A stretch of 64,000 bases of DNA. It comes from Streptomyces canus 299MFChir4.1. Lineage in GTDB: Bacteria; Actinomycetota; Actinomycetes; Streptomycetales; Streptomycetaceae. The notes under the pieces are model-generated. The model was not told the origin of the DNA and searched no databases. It saw only the letters and a list, made by a program, of their open reading frames with translations. Below are positions 9,130-17,540 of this stretch, one piece after another; position 1 is the first letter of the stretch; each line of letters begins with the position of its first letter. Location: positions 652,425 through 716,424 of the forward strand of contig NZ_KB911582.1 of the NCBI RefSeq assembly GCF_000383615.1, given 5' to 3'. The position numbers and the translations under genes are program-made.

Positions 9130-9324
9130 CTAGAACTGGATCGAGTTGATGGTCTCCGCTATCGAGTCCAGGAAGCGTTGGATGTCGTCGGCCATGCCGG
9201 TGGAGGCGAGGAAGAATCCGAAGAGCACCGCGACTACGGCGGGGCCGGCCTTGATGGAGCCTCCCCGCATCAACACCACCAGGATGATCCCCAACAGCAG
9301 CACCACTGACAGCGAAATGGCCAC
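9130..9324 (-). CDS. Small two-helix membrane protein
   Basis: It has 64 residues: a first helix (SLSVVLLLGIILVVLM) then RGGSIKAGPAVVAVLFGFFLASTG and an amphipathic tail. Similar short proteins are widespread in Streptomyces and often lie near integrated elements. No function is known to me. The start is a GTG at 9324 with only a weak ribosome site. Confidence 0.7.
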   Translation of the reverse strand: MAISLSVVLLLGIILVVLMRGGSIKAGPAVVAVLFGFFLASTGMADDIQRFLDSIAETINSIQF

Positions 9325-9680
9325 AACTGATCACACCCTCGGTCGGTCCCGCTCTCCCGGCCCGGGGACGCGACCCCGCGACCCCCGCCAGAACCATCGT
9401 GCCACCAACACGGCCCGCATATGCGGCCGGTGAGGCAACGTTTGGCCATGCCGATACACGCGCCGCACCCCCTGGCCGGTTCCTTTCGGTCTCCGGTCAC
9501 CGTGTCCGCACATTCCGTCCGCAGGGAATCCGAAGCATCGACACAGTTGTGCGACAGCCATGGTTATGCGGCATTTCAGGGGGATTAATGCTGACAATAC
9601 AGGCCTGTTGAAGACGGCTCAGAAGTGAACAACCGGCCACGAGACGGCTGGATTTACGGAAACACACAGCCGGGGCTAGG
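9325..9680. other. Intergenic region, no gene seen
   Basis: About 350 bp between two divergently read genes. Short open frames here have no ribosome sites or recognisable products. It should hold the promoters of both neighbours. Confidence 0.5.
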
Positions 9681-10817
9681 GTGCCTCAGATGTTTCCAGC
9701 CGCCGCCGACGCCGTCCCCCGTCCGCGCTCGCCCGAGAGCCCGCAGCCCGTGCCGCCCGGCAGACAGCGCGACGCCTTCTTCGACAACGCCAAGTACCTG
9801 GCGATCGTCCTGGTGGCCGTCGCGCACTCCTGGGAGCCGCTCAAGGGCGACAGCCGGATTCTGGAGGGCGTGTACACGGTCGTGTACTCGTTCCACATGC
9901 CGGCGTTCATCGTCATCTCCGGCTTCTTCTCGCGCAGTTTCGACATGCGCCCGGACCGGCTGAAGCGGCTCGTCACCGGCGTCGCGGTGCCGTACATCGT
10001 CTTCGAGACGGGCTATTCGCTCTTCAAGCGGTACGCCGACCACGACCCCGGCATGGAGATCAGCCTCCTCGATCCGTGGTTCCTGACCTGGTTCCTGGTG
10101 GCGCTGTTCATCTGGCGGCTGACCACACCGATCTGGAAGCTGGTGCGGTGGCCGCTGCCGCTCGCGCTCGGCATCGCGATGCTGGCCTCCGTGACCCCGG
10201 ACATCGGCGACGACCTGGATCTCCAGCGGGTGCTGCAGTTCCTGCCGTACTTCGTGCTGGGCCTGGTCATGAAGCCCGAGCACTTCCGGATGGTGCGCCG
10301 GCGCTCGGTGCGGATCGCGGCGGTGCCGGTGTTCGCGGCCGCCCTCGTGGTCGGCTGGTGGGCGGTGCCGCGCATGGACACCGACTGGTTCTACCACCGC
10401 AACGCCGTCCAGGAGATGGGCGCGCCCTGGTGGACGGGCCCGGTCATGGTGCTGGCCATGTTCGGCAGTTCGCTGCTGCTGACGGCCTGTTTCTTCGCCT
10501 GGGTGCCGGGCCGGCGCATGTGGTTCACCGCGCTCGGCGCGGGCACGCTGTACGGCTATCTGCTGCACGGTTTCCTGATCAAGGGCGCCGGTTTCGCGGG
10601 CTGGTTCGACCACGCCTGGCTGCACTGGCCGGCCGGTGAGCTCTTCGTGAGCGCCCTGGCGGCGCTCGCCGTCACCCTGCTGTGCACCGCGCCGGTGCGC
10701 CGGGTCTTCCGGTGCGTGATGGAGCCCGACATGAACTGGGCGTTCAAGAAGGACGCTCCCGCCGTGGCCCCGGCGCGCGAGCAGAAGGCTGCGCCTCGCG
10801 AGAAGGCCGGCGTCTAG
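9681..10817 (+). CDS. Acyltransferase 3 family membrane protein (O-acetylase-like)
   Basis: A 378-residue multi-helix protein of the acyltransferase-3 group, which transfers acyl groups to sugars or other surface molecules across the membrane. The family hallmark is near the N-terminus: RDAFFDNAKYLAIVLVAVAH, with the catalytic-type His in VAVAHSW, followed by FHMPAFIVISGFFSR. About ten hydrophobic segments follow and the C-terminal tail is Ala/Lys/Pro-rich. It resembles fucose 4-O-acetylase-like members. Start is GTG at 9681 or ATG at 9690; the GGGG/AGGG just upstream suits the latter slightly better. It overlaps the convergent HD gene by four bases. Confidence 0.85.
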   Translation: MPQMFPAAADAVPRPRSPESPQPVPPGRQRDAFFDNAKYLAIVLVAVAHSWEPLKGDSRILEGVYTVVYSFHMPAFIVISGFFSRSFDMRPDRLKRLVTGVAVPYIVFETGYSLFKRYADHDPGMEISLLDPWFLTWFLVALFIWRLTTPIWKLVRWPLPLALGIAMLASVTPDIGDDLDLQRVLQFLPYFVLGLVMKPEHFRMVRRRSVRIAAVPVFAAALVVGWWAVPRMDTDWFYHRNAVQEMGAPWWTGPVMVLAMFGSSLLLTACFFAWVPGRRMWFTALGAGTLYGYLLHGFLIKGAGFAGWFDHAWLHWPAGELFVSALAALAVTLLCTAPVRRVFRCVMEPDMNWAFKKDAPAVAPAREQKAAPREKAGV

Positions 10818-11272
10818 ACGGACCCGCGGCTCAGACCGAGAAGAGCACGCATTCCCGCGTACTTCTCGGTCAGTCGTGTGCGGGTCGCCTCGTCGAGGAC
10901 CGCCAGGCGCGCCGGGTCCGCGTTGTGCGCCAGGTCGGCTTCTTTCACCAGCAACGCGCCCGGGGTCGCCAGAATGCGCCCGGCGTACGCCTCGGGCGGC
11001 TCTCCGGCCCGCTTGGTGACGGCGAGCACGATGTCCTTCGTACGGCGGCTCAGCGCGGCCTCGTCGAGCCACCGTGGGGACAGCGCGTCGTCCTCGACGG
11101 CGTCGTGCAGCCAGGCCGCCGCGATCTGGTCGTCGTCGCCGCCCCGCGCGCGTACGCCCTCGGCGACGGCCCGCAGGTGTTCGGCGTAGGGCCGGCCGGC
11201 CTTGTCGGTCTGGCCCTCGTGTGCGGCGCGGGCGAGGGCCTCGACCTCGGCCAGGGTCAACTCGTCGGTCAT
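10814..11272 (-). CDS. HD-domain phosphohydrolase (SpoT/MESH-like, small)
   Basis: The 152-residue protein has the metal-binding HD signature: ARAAHEGQTDKAGRPYAEH near residue 15, WLHDAVEDD at about 54, and VKEADLAHN at about 109. This matches the hydrolase half of RelA/SpoT proteins and the stand-alone small alarmone hydrolases. Substrate cannot be told from sequence. Its ATG overlaps the stop of the truncated permease upstream (ATGA), so the two are translated in one message with the PP2C gene. Confidence 0.8.
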   Translation of the reverse strand: MTDELTLAEVEALARAAHEGQTDKAGRPYAEHLRAVAEGVRARGGDDDQIAAAWLHDAVEDDALSPRWLDEAALSRRTKDIVLAVTKRAGEPPEAYAGRILATPGALLVKEADLAHNADPARLAVLDEATRTRLTEKYAGMRALLGLSRGSV

Positions 11273-11739
11273 TCCTCCAGTGTGTCGCGCCGCAGCGCCG
11301 CGCGGGCCGGGAGGCCGGCCGCGGTGAGGCCGAGCGCGATGATCGTGCCCGCGAAGGCGCCGTAGACGAGCGGCGGTATGTACGGCCCCTCCCCCGTCAG
11401 CCCGTTCATCATCGGGACGAGGGTGGCGAGCGCGATGGCCGTGCCGAGGACGATTCCGGCGAGGGCGACCAGGAGGGCCTCCCAGCGGATCATGCGCAGC
11501 ACCTGGCGGCGGGTGGAGCCGATGAGGCGGAGGGTGCCGAGTTCGCGGCGGCGGTCCAGGACGGTCATCACCAGGGTGTTGACGGCGGCGACGGCCGCGA
11601 AGCCGCCGAGTACGGCCGCCATCACTGCGTTGGCCCAGGCGTTGAGCTCACGGTCGACGGACTGGGCGGTGGTGTAGTCGGCGCGGTCGAGGACGGTGCC
11701 GAGTGCCGTGAGGGTGTGCGCGGTTGTGCTCCACCTTGC
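11269..11739 (-). pseudogene. C-terminal remnant of an FtsX-family ABC permease
   Basis: Readable from just after the PP2C stop codon (same frame) to the stop at 11269. The last 118 residues are a clear FtsX/MacB permease end: VMTVLDRRRELGTLRLIGST, two more hydrophobic segments and LPARAALRRDTLEE. Upstream of GTG 11625 another 35 codons still look like permease (DRADYTTAQSVDRELNAWAN). There is no ribosome site or start for a full protein, and about 80 percent of a normal permease plus its ATPase are missing. A short protein from GTG/ATG 11625 could be made but would be unlikely to work. Confidence 0.75.
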
Positions 11740-12921
11740 CTAGCGCGGCATCGCCTGAGCCGTGGGGCCCTCGCGGCAGATCAGCAGCAGTGCCCGGTCG
11801 TCGTTGACGTCCTTCGCCACCGCCTCGATGAGGTGCCAGGCGGCGCCGTGGAAGCCGCCGGCCACATACCGGTCGGCCTCCCCCGTCAGCCGGTCGATGC
11901 CCTCGACTATGTCGCGGTCGGACGTCTCCACCAGACCGTCGGTGAAGAGCATCAGGACGTCGCCGGGACGGAGTGATCCCTTGACCGGGTCGAACTGGGC
12001 ACCGTCGTAGACCCCGAGGAGCGGACCCTCCGCGGCCTTCTCCTCCCAGCGGCCGCTGCCCGCGCTGAGCTGAAGTCCCGGCGGATGACCGGCCGAGTAG
12101 AGCTCGTAGTCGCCGGAGTCGAGGTCCAGGACCAGGTGGATGGAGGTCGCGAAGCCCTCGTCCCAGTCCTGGCGGAGCAGATAGCCGTTCGCGGCGGGCA
12201 GGAAGGCGTGCGGGGGCAGCGAACCCAGCAGGCCGCCGAACGCCCCGGACAGCAGCAGGGCGCGCGATCCCGCGTCCATGCCCTTGCCGGAGACGTCCGT
12301 CAGGACGACCTCCATCGTCCGGCCGCCGTTCGTACGGGCCGCGACCACGAAGTCGCCGGAGAAGGACTGCCCGCCCGCGGGACGCAGTGCCATCTCCCGG
12401 TGCCAGCCCTGTGGCAGGTGCGGCAGCTTGCTCTGCACCCGGATGCGTTCGCGCAGGTCGAACAGCATGGTGCCGCCGCGCCGCCAGGGCACCCCGACCC
12501 GGCTGCGGAACTGGGCGATCAGCAGGCCGAAGAAGCCGCAGGCGGCCACGACCAGGACCACCCCCGGGGTGACCCGGGACGGTCCCTCGGTGTACGGCCC
12601 CAGCTGCACCGACTCCACGATCAGGGCGGTCGCGGCCGCCGCGTACAGGCCGAGCAGGCTCGCCGGGCGCAGCAGCAGGCCGCCGGCGACGATGGGCAGG
12701 ACCAGCGCGGCCGGTGAGCACCACACCGAGTTCATCAAGGTGACGGCCGTGATCATCGGGACGGTCAGGAGCAGACCGGCGAGCGCGACCCAGTCCGAGC
12801 CGTCGCCGCGGAAGTAGTCCACGGCGCTTCTGCGCAGGCCGACGCGGACCCGGTGCCACTGCATCCTCAACCGGGCCGTGAACGTCTCGGCTTCCGCGCG
12901 CCGCTCTCGTCCTGCTGCCAT
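11740..12921 (-). CDS. Membrane PP2C-type (SpoIIE-like) serine phosphatase
   Basis: The 393-residue protein has a basic N-terminus, four to five hydrophobic helices at about 45-140 and a cytoplasmic SpoIIE-type phosphatase domain at about 165-385. Metal-site motifs are visible: GGQSFSGDFVVA (first Asp), VLTDVSGKGMDAG, YSAGHPPGL and MLFTDGLVETSDR. These enzymes dephosphorylate anti-anti-sigma proteins in partner-switching circuits. No kinase or antagonist gene is adjacent, so the target is unknown. The downstream permease remnant and HD gene follow on the same strand. Confidence 0.88.
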   Translation of the reverse strand: MAAGRERRAEAETFTARLRMQWHRVRVGLRRSAVDYFRGDGSDWVALAGLLLTVPMITAVTLMNSVWCSPAALVLPIVAGGLLLRPASLLGLYAAAATALIVESVQLGPYTEGPSRVTPGVVLVVAACGFFGLLIAQFRSRVGVPWRRGGTMLFDLRERIRVQSKLPHLPQGWHREMALRPAGGQSFSGDFVVAARTNGGRTMEVVLTDVSGKGMDAGSRALLLSGAFGGLLGSLPPHAFLPAANGYLLRQDWDEGFATSIHLVLDLDSGDYELYSAGHPPGLQLSAGSGRWEEKAAEGPLLGVYDGAQFDPVKGSLRPGDVLMLFTDGLVETSDRDIVEGIDRLTGEADRYVAGGFHGAAWHLIEAVAKDVNDDRALLLICREGPTAQAMPR

Positions 12922-13089
12922 TAGTTCGGGACCTTATCCGCCGAACCCCCTGCTTGGCACAGGAGGTACGACTTGTCCCCCGTGCGAGGTCCAACTTCAC
13001 AGCGGTTCAAGGGCCGTACCCGCCCCGGCTCACGGCGGACCCGGCGTAATTCCCTCGCCCCTCCCGCAACACCCTGGTAGGCATGGTTC

Positions 13090-14319
13090 ATGGGGACAGA
13101 CTTGCGGGTGCTTCGGCAGGACGACTGGGCCAAGTGGTACGACAGCCTGATCCGCGCCTTCGGCGGGGTTCCGGAGTCGGCCGAGGAGCGGGAGCTGTGG
13201 CGTGAGCTCACCGAGCACGACCGCTCCATCGGCGTCTGGGACGGCGAGCAGTGCGTGGGGACGGCGGGGGCGTTCGGCTTCCGGCTGACCGTGCCGGGCG
13301 GCGCCTCCGTGCCCGCGGCCGGCGTCACCATGGTCGGCGTGGCCGGCACGCACCGGCGGCGCGGGGTGCTGACCTCGATGATGCGCCGCCAGCTGGACGA
13401 CGTGCGGTCCTGGGGCGAGCCGCTGGCCGTGCTCACCGCCTCCGAGCCGGTGATCTACGGCCGGTTCGGGTACGGCGTGGGCACCTACCACGTCAACGTC
13501 GACATCGACACGACCCGGGTACGACTGTCCGTGCCGCCCGGCACCGACGACGTACGGCTGCGGTACGCGGCGCCCGCCGACGTGCTCGACGCGTGCGAGG
13601 CGGTGTACGCCCGGCTCGTGCCCCGGCGGCCCGGGATGGTCGCCCGGATCCCGGGCTGGGAGCGGCTGTGGCTGCTCGACCCGGAGAGCGAGCGGGGCGG
13701 TGCCTCGCCGCTGCAGTGCGTGGTCGCGGAGCGGGACGGGGAGGTCGTCGGCTTCGTGCGGTACCGGGTCAAGGCGGACTGGGAGCCGGCCGGACCCAAG
13801 GGCACGGTGGTGGTCTCCGACCTGGAGGCGCTGGATCCGGCCACGCACGGCGCGCTGTGGCGGTTCCTGTTCGACCTCGACCTCACCTCACGGATCGACG
13901 CCCGGCGGCGGCCGGTCGACGAGGCCTGGCAGTACCTGGTCTCCGACGTCCGCCGCTGCTCGCTGCTGGTGCGGGACTCGCTGCATGTGCGACTGGTGGA
14001 CGTGGGGGCCGCGCTGGAGGCGCGGACCTATCAGACGCCGGTGGACGTGGTGTTGGAGGTCGAGGACGCCTTCTGCCCCTGGAACACCGGGCGTTGGCGG
14101 CTCAGCGGGGACGCGAAGGGCGCGTCGTGCGAGCGTACGACGGAGGCGGCCGATCTCGTCCTGTCCGTACGGGAGTTGGGAGCGGCCTATCTCGGCGGCG
14201 TGAGCCTCGCCGCGCTGGCGGGGGCCGGGCTGGTGCGCGAGGTGCGGCACGGGGCGCTGGCCGAGGCGGCGGTGGGGTTCGGGTCGGCGGTGGCGCCCTG
14301 GCTGCCGCACGGCTTCTAG
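13090..14319 (+). CDS. Eis-like GNAT N-acetyltransferase
   Basis: The 409-residue protein has the layout of Eis acetyltransferases: an N-terminal GNAT domain with the acetyl-CoA loop (VAGTHRRRGVLTSMM, about 78-92), a second GNAT-like domain and a C-terminal SCP2-like domain (from about 300). Eis enzymes acetylate amines on aminoglycosides, peptides and proteins. The C-terminal carboxylate is Phe (LPHGF), as expected for a catalytic terminal carboxylate in this family. Natural substrate unknown. It is convergent with the glycosylase gene. Confidence 0.88.
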   Translation: MGTDLRVLRQDDWAKWYDSLIRAFGGVPESAEERELWRELTEHDRSIGVWDGEQCVGTAGAFGFRLTVPGGASVPAAGVTMVGVAGTHRRRGVLTSMMRRQLDDVRSWGEPLAVLTASEPVIYGRFGYGVGTYHVNVDIDTTRVRLSVPPGTDDVRLRYAAPADVLDACEAVYARLVPRRPGMVARIPGWERLWLLDPESERGGASPLQCVVAERDGEVVGFVRYRVKADWEPAGPKGTVVVSDLEALDPATHGALWRFLFDLDLTSRIDARRRPVDEAWQYLVSDVRRCSLLVRDSLHVRLVDVGAALEARTYQTPVDVVLEVEDAFCPWNTGRWRLSGDAKGASCERTTEAADLVLSVRELGAAYLGGVSLAALAGAGLVREVRHGALAEAAVGFGSAVAPWLPHGF

Positions 14320-14353
14320 GCGACGGCCGTCAGGGCTGCCCTCAGGGCGGCCC

Positions 14354-15163
14354 TCAGGGTTTCTGGCAGGCCGGGCACCAGAAGAGGTTGCGGGCGGCGA
14401 GATCGGCGGTGCGGATCTCGCCGCCACAGATGTGACAGGGCAGGGTGGCCCTGCGGTACACGTAGACCTCGCCGCCGTGGTCGTCGACGCGGGGCGGACG
14501 GCCCATCGCCTCCGGGGTGTGCTCGGGGCGGACGGTGTCGATGCGGTTGTTCCGCACGCCCTCGCGCATGAGCTCGACGAGGTCGGCCCAGATCGCGTCC
14601 CACTCGGCGGGGGTGATGTCCTTGCCCGCGCGGTACGGGTCGACGCGGTGCCGGAAGAGGACCTCCGCGCGGTAGACGTTGCCCACGCCCGCGATGACCT
14701 TCTGGTCCATCAGCAGGGCGGCGATCGTCGTACGGCTGCGGGAGATCCGCCGGTACGCGGCGTGCGGGTCGGCGTCCTCGCGCAGGGGGTCCGGGCCGAG
14801 GCGGTCGTGTATCGACTGCTTCTCGGCGGGGGTGATCAGGGCGCAGGTCGTGGGACCGCGCAGGTCGACGTACGCCTCGGTGTTCGCGAGGCGGAGGCGG
14901 ACCGTGTCGGTGGGCGGGGGTGCGGGGGCCGGACCGAAGGCGACCTTGCCGAAGAGGCCGAGGTGGATATGGACCCAGTCGGTGTCCCGGAAGCCGAGGA
15001 AGAGGTGTTTGCCGTGGGCCTCGGTCTGGGTGAGTTCGGAACCGGTGAGGAGGGCGGCGGCGTCGGAGAACTTGCCCTGGGGGCTGGTGACGCGGGGTTC
15101 CGTGCCGGTGAAGGCTTCGGCGTAGTCCTGTGCCAGTCGGTGGATCGTGTGCCCCTCAGGCAC
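14354..15163 (-). CDS. Fpg/Nei-family DNA glycosylase (Nei1-type)
   Basis: Base-excision repair enzyme that removes oxidised bases and nicks the strand. The 269-residue protein starts (after Met/Val) with PEGHTIHRLA, giving the catalytic Pro and Glu. The helix-two-turn-helix segment includes DQKVIAGVGNVYRAEVLF, and the zinc finger uses CHICGG and WCPACQ. The PEGHT start is characteristic of mycobacterial Nei1-like proteins rather than MutM. The GTG at 15163 follows AGGAG, and the 55 extra upstream codons in the open frame are rejected. It sits beside rpiB, as in M. tuberculosis. Confidence 0.93.
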   Translation of the reverse strand: MPEGHTIHRLAQDYAEAFTGTEPRVTSPQGKFSDAAALLTGSELTQTEAHGKHLFLGFRDTDWVHIHLGLFGKVAFGPAPAPPPTDTVRLRLANTEAYVDLRGPTTCALITPAEKQSIHDRLGPDPLREDADPHAAYRRISRSRTTIAALLMDQKVIAGVGNVYRAEVLFRHRVDPYRAGKDITPAEWDAIWADLVELMREGVRNNRIDTVRPEHTPEAMGRPPRVDDHGGEVYVYRRATLPCHICGGEIRTADLAARNLFWCPACQKP

Positions 15164-15285
15164 GGTGGCTCCTCTTGTGCGTGTCGGGGGTGAGCGCCGG
15201 GTCTTTCTCGCCCCCGCCGCCCCTGCCCGTCCCATCCTCCAGGGGCGCTGCCCCTTCGACCCCGCAGGGGGCTCCGCTCCCTCCA

Positions 15286-15312
15286 GGGGCGCGGGGAACT
15301 GCGCGACCAGCC
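15286..15312 (+). repeat. Dispersed 27-bp intergenic repeat, copy 1
   Basis: Begins GGGGCGCGGGGAACTGCGCG and ends ACCAGCC. The exact complement occurs at 33327-33353 and 37424-37450. It is embedded in a GC-rich gap full of related CAGGGG/CCCCTG pieces. Confidence 0.85.
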
Positions 15313-15370
15313 CGCACCGGACCCGCACCCGACAGCGAACCCCGCCGCCCGGCCGCCCCGCCGCCGGCGG

Positions 15371-15856
15371 CTACTGCTGCGGGTGATGCGCCGGGATCTC
15401 CGGCAGGTCGCCCGTCGTCTCGTAGGCGGAGAGCATGTCGATGCGGCGCTGGTGGCGCTCGTCACCGGAGAACGGGGTGGCGAGGAAGGTCTCGACGAAC
15501 TTCGTCGCCTCCTCCGCGGAGTGCATGCGGGCGCCGACCGCGACGACGTTGGCGTTGTTGTGCTGGCGGCCCAGCGACGCGGTCTCCTCGCTCCAGGCGA
15601 GGGCCGCCCGGACGCCCTTGACCTTGTTCGCGGCGATCTGCTCGCCGTTGCCGGAGCCGCCGATCACGATGCCGAGGGAGCCGGCGTCGGCGGCGGTGCG
15701 CTCGGCGGCGCGGAGGCAGAACGGCGGGTAGTCGTCCTGGGCGTCATAGATGTGGGGGCCGCAGTCGACCACGTCGTGGCCGGCCGCCTTGAGCCAGTCG
15801 ACGAGGTGGTTCTTGAGTTCGAAGCCCGCATGGTCGGAGCCGAGATACACGCGCAT
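15371..15856 (-). CDS. rpiB: RpiB/LacA-family sugar-phosphate isomerase (ribose-5-phosphate isomerase B)
   Basis: It interconverts ribose 5-phosphate and ribulose 5-phosphate in the pentose phosphate pathway. The 161-residue protein shows the family start MRVYLGSDHAGFELK, the DCGPH loop, the phosphate/active-site strip GSGNGEQIAANKVKGVRAAL and a C-terminal helix. The ATG at 15856 is chosen because it places the SDHAG motif as in relatives; the open frame extends 24 codons upstream without similarity. Confidence 0.93.
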   Translation of the reverse strand: MRVYLGSDHAGFELKNHLVDWLKAAGHDVVDCGPHIYDAQDDYPPFCLRAAERTAADAGSLGIVIGGSGNGEQIAANKVKGVRAALAWSEETASLGRQHNNANVVAVGARMHSAEEATKFVETFLATPFSGDERHQRRIDMLSAYETTGDLPEIPAHHPQQ

Positions 15857-16061
15857 GAGATGAGTGTGACACGGCTGTTTCAGGGCAGCAGCCCCGGGTG
15901 TCGGCCAAGAAAACAGTGAACCCGGCAATGGATCCTCAAGGAAACCTCAAGTAACGATCTGGATTCAAAGGTTCACGAATTTCTTTGCCTCCGATTCACT
16001 GGACCGGCCCGTACACCGCTCGTACGGGAGCCCCCACACCCGGCACGAAGGAATTCCCCGT

Positions 16062-17471
16062 ATGACTGGTCTCCAAGCCGGACTCAAGAACCGTCACCTC
16101 TCGATGATCGCCATCGGCGGTGTCATCGGAGCGGGCCTTTTCGTGGGCTCCAGCTCCGGTATCGCCACCGCCGGACCCGGCATCCTGCTGTCGTACGCCC
16201 TCGTCGGCACGCTGGTCGTTCTCGTGATGCGGATGCTCGGAGAGATGTCCGCCGCGAACCCGAACTCCGGCTCCTTCTCGGCGCACGCCGACCGCGCGCT
16301 CGGGCGCTGGGCCGGTTTCTCCATCGGCTGGCTGTACTGGTTCTTCTGGGTCGTCGTGCTCGCCGTCGAGGCGACCGCCGGTGCCAAGATCCTCGAAGGG
16401 TGGATACCCGCCGTACCGCAGTGGGGGTGGGCGCTGATCGTGATGGTGGTGCTGACCGCCACCAACCTGGTCTCCGTGGGGTCCTACGGCGAGTTCGAGT
16501 TCTGGTTCGCCGGGATCAAGGTCGTCGCCATCGGCGCGTTCATCGTCATCGGCCTGCTCGCCGTGTTCGGCGTCCTGCCGGGTGTCGACGCCGACCAGGC
16601 GGGGCTCTCCAACCTCACCGACCACGGCGGCTTCCTGCCGCACGGCCCCGGCGCCATCCTCACCGGCGTCCTGCTCGTCGTCTTCTCCTTCATGGGCAGC
16701 GAGATCGCCACCCTCGCGGCCGGTGAGTCGGAGGACCCGCAGCGGGCCGTGACCAAGTCGACCAACAGCATCATCTGGCGCATCGCGGTCTTCTACCTGG
16801 GATCCATCTTCGTCGTCGTCACCCTGATCCCGTGGGACTCCAAGTCCATCCAGGACACCGGTTCCTACGTCGCCGCGCTCGACTCCCTCGGGATCGCGCA
16901 CGCCGGTCAGATCATGAACTTCATCGTGCTGACCTCGGTGTTGTCCTGCCTCAACTCCGGCCTCTACACCGCCTCCCGGATGGCCTTCTCGCTCGGCGAG
17001 CGGGGAGACGCGCCGAAGGCGTTCGCGCGGGTCAACGGCCGGGGTGTGCCGATGGCCGCGATCCTCGCGTCGGTGGTGTTCGGCTTCGTCGCCGTGTTCT
17101 TCAACTACCTCTCCCCCGACAAGATCTTCCTCTTCCTCGTCAACTCCTCCGGTGCGGTCGCCCTGTTCGTGTGGCTGGTCATCTGCTTCTCGCAGCTGCG
17201 GATGCGGAAGATCATCCAGGCCGAGGCGCCGGAGAAGCTGGTCGTGAAGATGTGGCTGTACCCGTATCTGACCTGGGCGACGGCCGCGCTGATCGTGTTC
17301 GTCCTCGGCTACATGCTGACCGACACGGAGCACGACGGGCGGGAGACCGTGCTGTTGTCGCTGCTCGTCGCGGCGGTGGTGCTGATCATCGCCGTGGTGA
17401 AGGAGAAGGTCGGACGCGGGCGGGCGGGTGCCGCGCGGACGGGTGACGTGACGGACAAGGTCTCCGTCTGA
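16062..17471 (+). CDS. Amino-acid permease, APC superfamily (GabP/CycA-like)
   Basis: The 469-residue, twelve-helix transporter has the APC amino-acid:H+ symporter consensus in helix 1 (GGVIGAGLFVGSS) and the following MLGEMSAANPNSGSF, a stretch seen in GabP, CycA and other AAT-family permeases. The exact substrate cannot be read. The upstream 200 bp is free of genes and the gene is monocistronic, ending in a strong hairpin. A closely related protein of the same length is encoded at 30446-31855. Confidence 0.9.
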   Translation: MTGLQAGLKNRHLSMIAIGGVIGAGLFVGSSSGIATAGPGILLSYALVGTLVVLVMRMLGEMSAANPNSGSFSAHADRALGRWAGFSIGWLYWFFWVVVLAVEATAGAKILEGWIPAVPQWGWALIVMVVLTATNLVSVGSYGEFEFWFAGIKVVAIGAFIVIGLLAVFGVLPGVDADQAGLSNLTDHGGFLPHGPGAILTGVLLVVFSFMGSEIATLAAGESEDPQRAVTKSTNSIIWRIAVFYLGSIFVVVTLIPWDSKSIQDTGSYVAALDSLGIAHAGQIMNFIVLTSVLSCLNSGLYTASRMAFSLGERGDAPKAFARVNGRGVPMAAILASVVFGFVAVFFNYLSPDKIFLFLVNSSGAVALFVWLVICFSQLRMRKIIQAEAPEKLVVKMWLYPYLTWATAALIVFVLGYMLTDTEHDGRETVLLSLLVAAVVLIIAVVKEKVGRGRAGAARTGDVTDKVSV

Positions 17472-17485
17472 ACGGATGTGTGAGC

Positions 17486-17515
17486 AGGGCCCCGTGGCGT
17501 GTGCCGCGGGGCCCT
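17486..17515. terminator. Terminator after the amino-acid permease
   Basis: A stem of about 13 bp (AGGGCCCCG...CGGGGCCCT plus GGC/GCC) followed by TTTT, between two convergent genes. Confidence 0.85.
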
Positions 17516-17540
17516 TTTCGTGTGCGTTTCCCGTGTGTGC

